Positions 1 through 6,173 of a stretch of 42,821 bases of DNA are shown piece by piece; within the stretch, counting starts at the first letter, position 1; every line of letters starts with the position of its first letter. Below the pieces are notes generated by a model, which saw only the letters and a list, made by a program, of their open reading frames with translations, did no database searches and was not told the DNA's origin. The translations under genes and the position numbers were made by a program. The stretch covers positions 1 to 42,821 of the forward strand of contig NZ_BMFY01000021.1 in the NCBI RefSeq assembly GCF_014639315.1. The letters are read 5' to 3'. The stretch comes from Sediminivirga luteola. Lineage in GTDB: Bacteria; Actinomycetota; Actinomycetes; Actinomycetales; Brevibacteriaceae.

Positions 1-89
1 GCGGGGTTGTAGACGGGTGCGGTGTTGGTGCCGGTGGTGTGGTGTTCGGTTCCGTTGATCCAGTGCGGGATGAGCGGCAAATCAGACAT
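1..89 (-). CDS. iolA: Methylmalonate-semialdehyde dehydrogenase, N-terminal fragment (runs off the window)
   Basis: Only the first 29 codons lie in the window; the gene continues past base 1. The translation starts MSDLPLIPHWINGTE and reaches a V-Y-N-P stretch, the usual N-terminus of CoA-acylating methylmalonate-semialdehyde dehydrogenases (MmsA/IolA), where a W-I-N-G motif and a following V-x-N-P segment open the NAD-binding domain. IolA converts malonate semialdehyde to acetyl-CoA and CO2 at the end of inositol breakdown. A purine-rich stretch (AAAGGGAACC) lies just before the ATG at 89. It follows the aldolase-like gene by 28 bases on the same strand, so it is probably the next gene of the iol operon. 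The assignment rests on a short N-terminus plus context; another aldehyde dehydrogenase of the same superfamily is possible. Confidence 0.75.
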   Translation of the reverse strand, partial: MSDLPLIPHWINGTEHHTTGTNTAPVYNP

Positions 90-117
90 GGTGGTTCCCT
101 TTCGTGATCGTGGGTGA

Positions 118-1032
118 TCAGCCGTGCACGAGCCTGGCGGCGGTGTCCACGGCGCGCTCGACGTCGTCGTCAGCGGGGTAGAGCAGGCTGCGGCCGACCG
201 TGAGGCCGCGGACTCCCGGCAGCGCGAGGGCGCGCTCCCAGGTGGCGAAGGTCGCATCGGGGTCCTCGCTACGTTCTCCGCCCAGGAGGAGCGTGGGCAG
301 CGTGGTGGCGGCCATGACCTTCTCCATCTCGTCCACCACGGGCAGCTTCATCCAGGTGTAGGCGGAGCTGCGTCCCAGGCCGGCGGCGATGCTGAGCGCT
401 TTGATGGTCGCCTCGGCGGTCAGGACGTTGCGGACCCGCTCACCGTCCCAGACGTTCAGGAACGGCTCGAGCATGATGGGCAGTTGCGCGTCCGCGGCTT
501 CGTTGACCGCGCGGGTATTGGCCACCAGGGTGCTCAGGGTTCCGGGATCGGAGAGGTTGACCCGCAGCAGCGTCTTGGCGAAGTCGAGCCGGGCCCGTTT
601 GATCCCGGCGATGTCGTATCCGGTGAACCGGTCGTCGAGTTCGAACCGGGACCCCGCCAGGCCGCCGCGGTTCATGGAGCCGACCACGATCTTGCCCTCC
701 AGGGCACCCAGCAGCGCCAGATCGTCGACGATGTCCGCGGTCGCCAGGACGCCGTCCACGCCGGGGCGGCTCAGCGCCAGGGCGAGCCGGTCGAGCAGAT
801 CGCTGCGATCGGCCATCGCGGCGGGATCGCCCCCCACTCCGAGTGAGCCGCGGGCGGGGTGATCGGCGGCGACGATGAACAGCCGCCCGTCCGGGCCGAG
901 GAGCTCACGGCGGGTACGGGCCTGGAGCGCGCGGTCGATGGCCTCGGGATCCGCGGCACGGATCTCCCGCACCCGCTGCAGTGCCGCCGGGTCCAGGTAC
1001 CTGAATTCCGTGCGGGCCTTCAGCTCAGGCAT
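118..1032 (-). CDS. Cgl0159-family (beta/alpha)8-barrel aldolase-like protein of the inositol cluster
   Basis: A 304-residue protein of the family typified by C. glutamicum Cgl0159, annotated as a deoxyribose-phosphate-aldolase-like TIM barrel and found in actinobacterial iol clusters. In such clusters it is thought to stand in for the IolJ aldolase, which splits 2-deoxy-5-keto-gluconate 6-phosphate into dihydroxyacetone phosphate and malonate semialdehyde; that role is inferred here. Visible features are an early barrel strand FIVAADHPARG, a repeated pattern of strand ends (VVGSMNRGG, LPIMLEPF), a possible Schiff-base lysine in W-M-K-L-P, and a C-terminal G-L-T-V-G-R-S-L-L phosphate-site-like segment. 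The ATG at 1032 overlaps the end of iolC by 8 bases (ATGCCTGA), so translation is probably coupled. Confidence 0.8.
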   Translation of the reverse strand: MPELKARTEFRYLDPAALQRVREIRAADPEAIDRALQARTRRELLGPDGRLFIVAADHPARGSLGVGGDPAAMADRSDLLDRLALALSRPGVDGVLATADIVDDLALLGALEGKIVVGSMNRGGLAGSRFELDDRFTGYDIAGIKRARLDFAKTLLRVNLSDPGTLSTLVANTRAVNEAADAQLPIMLEPFLNVWDGERVRNVLTAEATIKALSIAAGLGRSSAYTWMKLPVVDEMEKVMAATTLPTLLLGGERSEDPDATFATWERALALPGVRGLTVGRSLLYPADDDVERAVDTAARLVHG

Positions 1033-2050
1033 CGGCGGCCTCCTTCTCCTTCAACAGCGCTTCCACCTCCGAGGTGGTGGGCATGGCGGTGGAGCATTCC
1101 CGGCGGGTGGTCACGATGGCGCCGGCCATATTGGCGAAGCGGAAGAGCCGTTCCAGGTCCCAGCCGGCCAGCAGGCCGTGGCAGAGCGCGCCGCCGAAGC
1201 TGTCCCCGGCGCCAAGCCCATTGACGACCTCCATCAGGTGTGGCGCCACCTCGACCCGTTCCTCCCGGGTCTTGGCCAGGACGCCCTTGGGGCCCTGCTT
1301 GACGATCGCCAGTTCCACGCCGCGCTCCAGCAGCGCATCGGCGGCGCGTTCCGGCTCGGTCTCCCCGACCGCGACCTCGCATTCCTCACGGTTGCCGACG
1401 GCGACGGTGACGTGCTCCAGCGCGGCACCGACGGCCTCGGACGCGACCTGCGGGGACTCCCAGAACATCGGCCGGTAGTCCAGGTCGAGGATGGTCAGGG
1501 GGCGCCGGCCGCGTGCCTTCCAGGCGGCGTGGTGCGCGCTGCGGCTGGGTTCGGCGGAGAGCCCGGTGACGGTGGCCCAAAAGATCCGCGCGGAGGCGAT
1601 GGCCTCGGTGTCGAGGTCCTCCGGCGAGATCTCCAGATCCGGTGCCTTGGGCTGGCGGTAGAAGTAGAGCGGGAAGTCGTCCGGCGGGAACATCTCGCAG
1701 AAGGTGACCGGGGTCGGGTTCCCATGCGAGGTGCCGACGAACCGGTTGTCCACGCCGAGCCGGGTGAGCTCGCGCTTGAGGTACCGGCCGAAGGGATCGT
1801 CGCCGACGCCGGTGATGACGGCGCTGCGCCGCGCGTGGCGTGCCGCCGCGACGGCGACGTTCGCCGCGCTGCCGCCGAGGTACTTGCCGAAGGACTCCAC
1901 GTCCTCCAGGCCCACGCCGTCCTGCAGCGGGTACACGTCCACGCCGATGCGGCCCATCGTGATGACGTCGAAGGGACCGTCCCCGGAGGCGGCGGTGGCG
2001 GGCGGCTGTGAAGCGTCAGGGCTTCCCTGGGAGAAGGATGCTGCTGTCAT
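1025..2050 (-). CDS. iolC: 5-dehydro-2-deoxygluconokinase (PfkB family)
   Basis: IolC phosphorylates 2-deoxy-5-keto-D-gluconate with ATP in the cytoplasmic myo-inositol pathway. The 341-residue product shows the ribokinase/PfkB fold: an N-terminal GRIGVDVYPLQ strand, the PfkB signature 1 region G-G-S-A-A-N-V-A-V-A followed by GVGDDPFG, and signature 2 N-G-L-G-A-G-D-S-F-G-G-A with the catalytic Asp of GAGD near the C-terminus. I place the start at the ATG at 2050 because the frame upstream (up to an ATG at 2131) is Arg-rich and unlike the family, although the ribosome site before 2050 is weak. A near-perfect IolR-type motif at 2133-2142 lies 83 bases upstream. It is followed, with an 8-base overlap, by the aldolase-like gene. 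Confidence 0.88.
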   Translation of the reverse strand: MTAASFSQGSPDASQPPATAASGDGPFDVITMGRIGVDVYPLQDGVGLEDVESFGKYLGGSAANVAVAAARHARRSAVITGVGDDPFGRYLKRELTRLGVDNRFVGTSHGNPTPVTFCEMFPPDDFPLYFYRQPKAPDLEISPEDLDTEAIASARIFWATVTGLSAEPSRSAHHAAWKARGRRPLTILDLDYRPMFWESPQVASEAVGAALEHVTVAVGNREECEVAVGETEPERAADALLERGVELAIVKQGPKGVLAKTREERVEVAPHLMEVVNGLGAGDSFGGALCHGLLAGWDLERLFRFANMAGAIVTTRRECSTAMPTTSEVEALLKEKEAADA

Positions 2051-2132
2051 ACGCCGGTGTACAACTTTCTCGCTGGCCGGGCACGCCCTGCGAATGCGAG
2101 CACAGCGCTGGGCACGACCCGTGGAGGTCATT

Positions 2133-2142
2133 TGTTATGACA
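2133..2142 (-). promoter_or_regulatory. IolR-type operator before iolC
   Basis: On the minus strand the sequence reads TGTCATAACA, which fits every position of the published C. glutamicum IolR consensus KGWCHTRACA. It sits in the 147-base gap between the GntR gene and iolC, upstream of the iolC operon. It shares the wider context TAATGTCA-two bases-ACAAA with the site at 3073-3082. Binding by the neighbouring GntR protein is inferred. Confidence 0.65.
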
Positions 2143-2197
2143 TTAGCACATGGGTGCCTTCACGGGAAGGGCGCATCTGCCGCCGGCGACCCGCCTC

Positions 2198-2962
2198 TCA
2201 GCGGCTGACGAGCATGATCTCGAAGGAGTACAGATCCGGGCGGTAGCAGTGCTCGCCGAGCTCGATCGCCATGCCGTTGTTGTCGAAGGCGGTGCGGCTC
2301 ATGGTCAGTGCGGCACTCGTCTTGGGGACGTCCAGCAGTTCGGCCTCCTTGGCCGTGCAATGCCGGGCGCCGATGACCTGCTTGGCGACGCTGAAGACCA
2401 CGCCGCGTTCCCGCAAGAGCTCGTACAGGCCCCGCTCCTGGAGGTCCTCGCGGTCCAGGTCCGTGTAGGCCTCGGGCAGATGGTTGTCCAGAATCGCCAG
2501 CGGGGTGCCGTCGGCGGTCCGCAGGCGGCGGATGTGCAGCGTGGGGGAGCCGGGTTGGACCACGAGGGCCCGGGCGACCGCGTCGTCGGCCGGGACCACC
2601 TCGTGCACGAGCACGGTGGTGGCGGGGCGCCGCCCGGACTCGCGGAGGTCCTCATTGAGGCTGGTGAGTTCCACCTTGCGGCTGACCTGGCCGTGTACGA
2701 CCTGCGTGCCGATTCCACGGCGGCGGACCAGGAGGCCCTTGTCGACGAGTTCCTGGATCGCCCTGCGGACCGTGGGGCGCGAGAGCCCGAGTCGCTCGCT
2801 GAGGGCGATCTCGTTCTCCAGCCGGGTGCCGGCCGGCAGCTGACCGGAGGTGATCGCGTCCTCCAGGCGGTTGGAGATCTGGTAGTAGAGCGGCACGGGC
2901 CCGCTCCGCTCCAGATCGCGGAACAGCTCGGCCGGCAGTTTCACTTCTGGCTGGCGCGCCAA
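2198..2962 (-). CDS. iolR: GntR/HutC-family regulator, probable inositol repressor
   Basis: A transcriptional regulator of about 254 residues. Its N-terminal winged helix starts at P-L-Y-Y-Q-I and contains the GntR recognition region (S-E-R-L-G-L-S-R-P-T-V-R-R-A), and the rest matches the UTRA effector-binding domain of the HutC subfamily. I choose the TTG at 2962 as the start because AAGGAGG, a full ribosome site, lies five bases before it; the ATG at 3007 would add an unconserved, hydrophobic-basic 15-residue tail. It lies within the inositol genes on the same strand as iolC and divergent from the transaldolase gene. Two IolR-like motifs (2133-2142 and 3073-3082) flank it, so it is the likely local repressor relieved by an inositol intermediate. 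The iolR name rests on context and the motif, not on an alignment. Confidence 0.82.
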   Translation of the reverse strand: MARQPEVKLPAELFRDLERSGPVPLYYQISNRLEDAITSGQLPAGTRLENEIALSERLGLSRPTVRRAIQELVDKGLLVRRRGIGTQVVHGQVSRKVELTSLNEDLRESGRRPATTVLVHEVVPADDAVARALVVQPGSPTLHIRRLRTADGTPLAILDNHLPEAYTDLDREDLQERGLYELLRERGVVFSVAKQVIGARHCTAKEAELLDVPKTSAALTMSRTAFDNNGMAIELGEHCYRPDLYSFEIMLVSR

Positions 2963-3072
2963 TGACGCCTCCTTCGTCCGGTTATGTAGCAACAATACGG
3001 GACGCATGTCACATCACACGCGCCACGTTCCGGGTTCGCGCAGGGCTGCCGGCCTGCATGGATATGAGTTAA

Positions 3073-3082
3073 TGTCAGGACA
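3073..3082 (+). promoter_or_regulatory. IolR-type operator before the transaldolase gene
   Basis: TGTCAGGACA matches KGWCHTRACA at nine of ten positions (G for T at position six) and shares flanking bases (TTAATGTCA, then ACAAAT) with the site before iolC. It lies between the divergent GntR gene (start 2962) and the transaldolase-family gene (start 3239), so it could control either or both. I see no convincing -35/-10 pair in the 160 bases that follow. Confidence 0.5.
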
Positions 3083-3238
3083 AATTGCCCGTTTCGGGTT
3101 AAGATCGTCGGCAGGGACCCGTGACGACGCAGTCGCTCCCTGCTGGGCCGGATCGGGCCTTACCGCGGATGGATCCTGCGGCGCGCCGTCGAGTGCCGCC
3201 GGCCGCCGGTGACTGATGAGACGATGAGGATGGAGACC

Positions 3239-4330
3239 ATGACCCAGCATTCCGGCAACGACGCCGTGCTGCCCCTGCGCTACGCCGCCGAGAACTCTCC
3301 CACCGCACTCTGGAACGACTCCGCCGACCCTCGGGAGCTGAAGGCGTCGATCGGCTTCGGCGCGGTCGGTGCGACCTGCAATCCCGTGATCGCCCTGACC
3401 GCGATCCAGAATGATCTGGACACCTGGCGGCCGCGGCTGGAGCAGCTCGCCGCCGAGTACCCGTCCGAGGGCGAGTCGAGGCTCGGCTGGCGGGTGGTGA
3501 AGGAGCTCTCCGTCTCCGCCGCCGCTCTGCTCGAGCCCGCCTTCGAGGCCAGCGGCGGACGCAACGGACGGCTGTCCATCCAGACGGACCCGCGACTGCA
3601 CCGCGATGCCGAGGCGCTCGTGGCCCAGGCCGTGGAGTTCTCGCAGCTGGCGGAGAACATCATCGTGAAGATCCCCGCCACCGCGACCGGGATCCGGGCC
3701 ATCGAGGAGGCCGTCTACCGCGGAGTCAGCGTCAATGCCACGGTCTCGTTCACGGTGGCGCAGGCCGTCGCCGTCGCCGAGGCGATCGAGCGCGGCCTGG
3801 ACCGGCGTGCCGCAGAGGGACTGGAGAACCACGAATTCGGCAATGTCGTCACCATCATGGGTGGCCGTCTGGACGACTGGCTCAAGGCCGTCGCCGCACG
3901 CGAGCGGCTGCTGATCGAGCCCGGCTATCTGGACTGGGCGGGGGTCGCCGCGCTGAAGAAGGCCTACCGCATCTTCACCGAGCGGGGCTTCCGCTCCCGC
4001 ATCCTCTCCGCCGCCTTCCGCACCCACCTGCACTGGTCGGAACTCATCGGCGGCGATCTGGTCATCTCCCCGCCGTTCGACTGGCAGGTCAGGATCAACG
4101 AGAACCGGATCCCGGTCGACCTGCACCGGATCGACGAGCCGGTGGACGAGCGGATCATCGAGACTCTGCGGGCGCGAATCCCGGATTTCTCCCGCGCCTA
4201 CGACGTCGACGGCATGACGCCGGAGGAGTTCGAGTCCTTCGGGGCGGCGCGCAAGACGCTGCGGCAGTTCCTTGACGCCGACGCCCGGCTGGACGCCCTG
4301 GTCCGCGATGTGCTGGTCCCCGCTCCCTGA
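3239..4330 (+). CDS. Transaldolase-family protein of the inositol cluster
   Basis: A 363-residue cytoplasmic protein of the class I aldolase TIM-barrel transaldolase family. The N-terminal G-A-T-C-N-P-V segment corresponds to the family's T-x-N-P substrate loop, and N-I-I-V-K-I-P-A-T carries the Schiff-base lysine. A C-terminal SRILSAAFRTHLHWSELIG stretch followed by D-L-V-I-S-P-P takes the place of the usual phosphate-site and final strand region. I choose the ATG at 3239 (GGATGGAG just before it) over a GTG at 3209. It is divergent from the GntR gene and preceded by an IolR-like site, which ties it to inositol metabolism; its true substrate is unknown and need not be sedoheptulose 7-phosphate. 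It ends 6 bases from the convergent gene at 4337. Confidence 0.82.
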   Translation: MTQHSGNDAVLPLRYAAENSPTALWNDSADPRELKASIGFGAVGATCNPVIALTAIQNDLDTWRPRLEQLAAEYPSEGESRLGWRVVKELSVSAAALLEPAFEASGGRNGRLSIQTDPRLHRDAEALVAQAVEFSQLAENIIVKIPATATGIRAIEEAVYRGVSVNATVSFTVAQAVAVAEAIERGLDRRAAEGLENHEFGNVVTIMGGRLDDWLKAVAARERLLIEPGYLDWAGVAALKKAYRIFTERGFRSRILSAAFRTHLHWSELIGGDLVISPPFDWQVRINENRIPVDLHRIDEPVDERIIETLRARIPDFSRAYDVDGMTPEEFESFGAARKTLRQFLDADARLDALVRDVLVPAP

Positions 4331-4336
4331 GGGCGG

Positions 4337-4984
4337 CTAGGGACCGTCGGCGCGGCTGAGCAGCAGATAGCTCAGGCGGCGCGCGGTGATGACGAAGCCG
4401 GCCAGGACGAGCGCCGCGACGAAGGCGACGGCCGTCTGCGCGGCGTGCCACTCGTCGGGGGTCAGCACATCGGTCCACAGCCACAGCCCGGCGCTGGCCA
4501 GTGCGTAACCGCAGGCGATGACGATGACCGTCTGCCACCGGCACAGCGGGCGCACGATGTTCGCGACCGCCAGGAGCATGAGCATGGCGCCGATGGTGCG
4601 CATCCCGGTCGTGGCCGCCCACAGCTGGTCGCCCGGGGTCAGCTGCTCCCCGGGCCCTTCGTAGGAGCCCAGGGCCCGGGCGGCCGCAGCGGTGGCCGAG
4701 GCCAGCAGGATCGTCAGTCCGGCTTCCGCGAGGCGCCATGAGGGGGAGATGGGATTTCCCTCCACGCCGTCGACCAGGTGCCACCTGGCCTGCCAGTGCA
4801 ACCGGTTAGAGGCGAAGCTGGTCAGCAGGATGACGATGCAGGCGCCGGCCAGGGTGAGGAAGCGGAGGGCTGAATCCGCGAAGAGGGAGAGTCCGGCGAC
4901 GGCGATCAGAACGGCGCCGGCGACGCCGATCCGCTCTACCGCGGTGGCGCCGCCGAACATGAGCATTGGGGTGCTCCGGCCCAC
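4337..4984 (-). CDS. Unknown integral membrane protein
   Basis: A protein of about 215 residues that I do not recognise. It has four or five hydrophobic segments: roughly residues 17-36 (VAGAVLIAVAGLSLFADSAL), 40-58, 85-103, 127-143, 150-170 and 185-202, with short charged loops such as N-R-L-H-W-Q-A-R-W-H. No enzymatic motif is visible. The start is uncertain: a GTG at 4984 lies 4 bases after the stop of the upstream HTH gene and would give translational coupling, while internal ATGs at codons 7 and 9 are alternatives. The tight spacing implies co-transcription with the HTH gene at 4989-5405. Confidence 0.65.
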   Translation of the reverse strand: MGRSTPMLMFGGATAVERIGVAGAVLIAVAGLSLFADSALRFLTLAGACIVILLTSFASNRLHWQARWHLVDGVEGNPISPSWRLAEAGLTILLASATAAAARALGSYEGPGEQLTPGDQLWAATTGMRTIGAMLMLLAVANIVRPLCRWQTVIVIACGYALASAGLWLWTDVLTPDEWHAAQTAVAFVAALVLAGFVITARRLSYLLLSRADGP

Positions 4985-4988
4985 CGCC

Positions 4989-5405
4989 TCACCGGTCCTT
5001 GATGTCCAGACGCGGCGGGAACGCCGCGGGGGTCTCCTTGTTCTTGACGATCTTGAACACCGCCTGGCGGCTCACGCCGAGTTCGGCTGCCACTGAGGCC
5101 AGCGTGGTCTGGTGCAGGGCCACGGTGAGGGCGGAGGCGCGCAGTGCGGCGGCGCGGCGGTACGCGGCGCTCGTATACGCCTGGACCTCGCCGGCGATGA
5201 GTGCGTTCCGAACTGCTTCGGGACGGCCCGCGGGCTGGGCGTCGACGAGTGAATCCCCCAGCGTCTGCAGTGCCTGCAGCAGCTCTTCGCCTGAGACGCC
5301 CGCAGCGGTGAGGCGGTCGGCGATCTGCGGGGCTTCCTCTGCGGAGCGGTACTTCAGGAGGACGTCGGCGATCCGCACGGCGGTGCCATCCGAGGTCTGA
5401 TGCAT
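4989..5405 (-). CDS. Small HTH DNA-binding protein
   Basis: A 138-residue protein whose C-terminal third holds a clear helix-turn-helix: T-L-A-S-V-A-A-E-L-G-V-S-R-Q-A-V-F-K-I-V, the kind seen in recombinase/MerR-like and sigma-like HTH modules. The first 95 residues look helical and carry a leucine-rich segment (EELLQALQTLGDSLVD); I recognise no named domain there. The ATG at 5405 has no obvious ribosome site. It sits 4 bases before the membrane protein gene and could regulate it or respond through it, as in small HTH/membrane-partner pairs; that is inference. Confidence 0.65.
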   Translation of the reverse strand: MHQTSDGTAVRIADVLLKYRSAEEAPQIADRLTAAGVSGEELLQALQTLGDSLVDAQPAGRPEAVRNALIAGEVQAYTSAAYRRAAALRASALTVALHQTTLASVAAELGVSRQAVFKIVKNKETPAAFPPRLDIKDR

Positions 5406-5508
5406 GGCCGCCAGTTTCCCACGTCGCAGAGGCCGTGTCCACTGCCGGCGCGTCTGCTGTGCGCGCGCCCAGCGTGAGCTGTGCCGGGCCCGTGAGGACG
5501 GCCGTCTC

Positions 5509-6090
5509 TCACACGGCCGGCGGCTCGGCGGCGACCCCTTTGAGCAGCGTGCGCATCGCCTGTTCCCGCGCTTCGAAGGGGCTCAGCCCCGTGCGGCTCT
5601 CGGGGGGGATGAAGTGCACTGCGTAGAGAGTGGACCAGATCAGGCTGCTGATCCATTCCACGCTCAGCGCCCGGTCGATGCTGCCGTCCTCGTGCCCACG
5701 CTGGATCGCTGCGGCGATGAGGGCATTCTGCTCGTCCCAGCTGCTCTCCTGCGCCTCGGCGGCGCCGGAGCCGGCCGCGCTCATCCACCAGACCAGGACG
5801 GGAAGGCTCTCCATCAGCCGCCCGCACAGACGCCGGTAGGCCTCGAGTCCGGTGCCGTCGTCCAGTCTGGCGTTCTGGACCGCCTGAACCCATTCCTGCT
5901 GCGCGAGCTCGTCCACCGCGGCCTTCAGCGCCGAACGGTCGGCGAAGTACCGGTGGAAGGTGCTGCGGGAAACGCCGGCTCGCTGCGCGACCTCGGCGAG
6001 CGGCGCTCCTGGATTGACCCCGAGCACCTCCACCGCGGCCATGAGGATGGAGCGGCGGGTGCGTTCGGCGGTCGTGCTGAGCTCGGGCAT
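5509..6090 (-). CDS. TetR/AcrR-family repressor next to an ABC exporter
   Basis: A 193-residue regulator. The N-terminal TetR HTH is clear: R-T-R-R-S-I-L-M-A-A, then A-E-V-A-Q-R-A-G-V-S-R-S-T-F-H-R-Y-F. The C-terminal ligand domain has the Trp-rich helices usual in the family (VLVWWMSAAG, SSLIWSTLYAVHF). The start is the ATG at 6090, where the TetR homology begins; the open frame extends to 6297 but that part overlaps the divergent gene. It is transcribed away from the ABC exporter at 6173 with 82 bases between, and these contain a GACAT-AA-ATGTC dyad, so it probably represses the exporter and itself. Confidence 0.85.
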   Translation of the reverse strand: MPELSTTAERTRRSILMAAVEVLGVNPGAPLAEVAQRAGVSRSTFHRYFADRSALKAAVDELAQQEWVQAVQNARLDDGTGLEAYRRLCGRLMESLPVLVWWMSAAGSGAAEAQESSWDEQNALIAAAIQRGHEDGSIDRALSVEWISSLIWSTLYAVHFIPPESRTGLSPFEAREQAMRTLLKGVAAEPPAV

Positions 6091-6135
6091 GCACTTCAGA
6101 GTACAAGATGCTTTCGGTGCAGAATAGTTCTCAGG

Positions 6136-6173
6136 TTGACAAAAATGCGACATAAATGTCTCAATAGTTGTCA
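6136..6173 (+). promoter_or_regulatory. Divergent promoter/operator region of tetR and the ABC exporter
   Basis: TTGACA at 6136-6141 is a good -35 element for the exporter. An inverted repeat GACAT-AA-ATGTC occupies 6149-6160, and outer arms TGACAA (6137-6142) and TTGTCA (6168-6173) mirror each other around almost the same centre. The arrangement is what a TetR dimer site placed over a promoter looks like. The exporter ATG at 6173 follows without a ribosome site; a poor -10 (TCAATA, 6161-6166) six bases before it suggests a leaderless transcript. Confidence 0.55.

Noticed and set aside
2051-2131. N-terminal extension of IolC to the ATG at 2131
   Set aside because: The added 27 residues are Arg/Cys-rich and unlike the family, and the extended gene would begin directly beside the IolR-type site.
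3006-3018. TGTCACATCACA before the GntR gene as a third IolR site
   Set aside because: The spacing between TGT and ACA is wrong for KGWCHTRACA; only partial symmetry.
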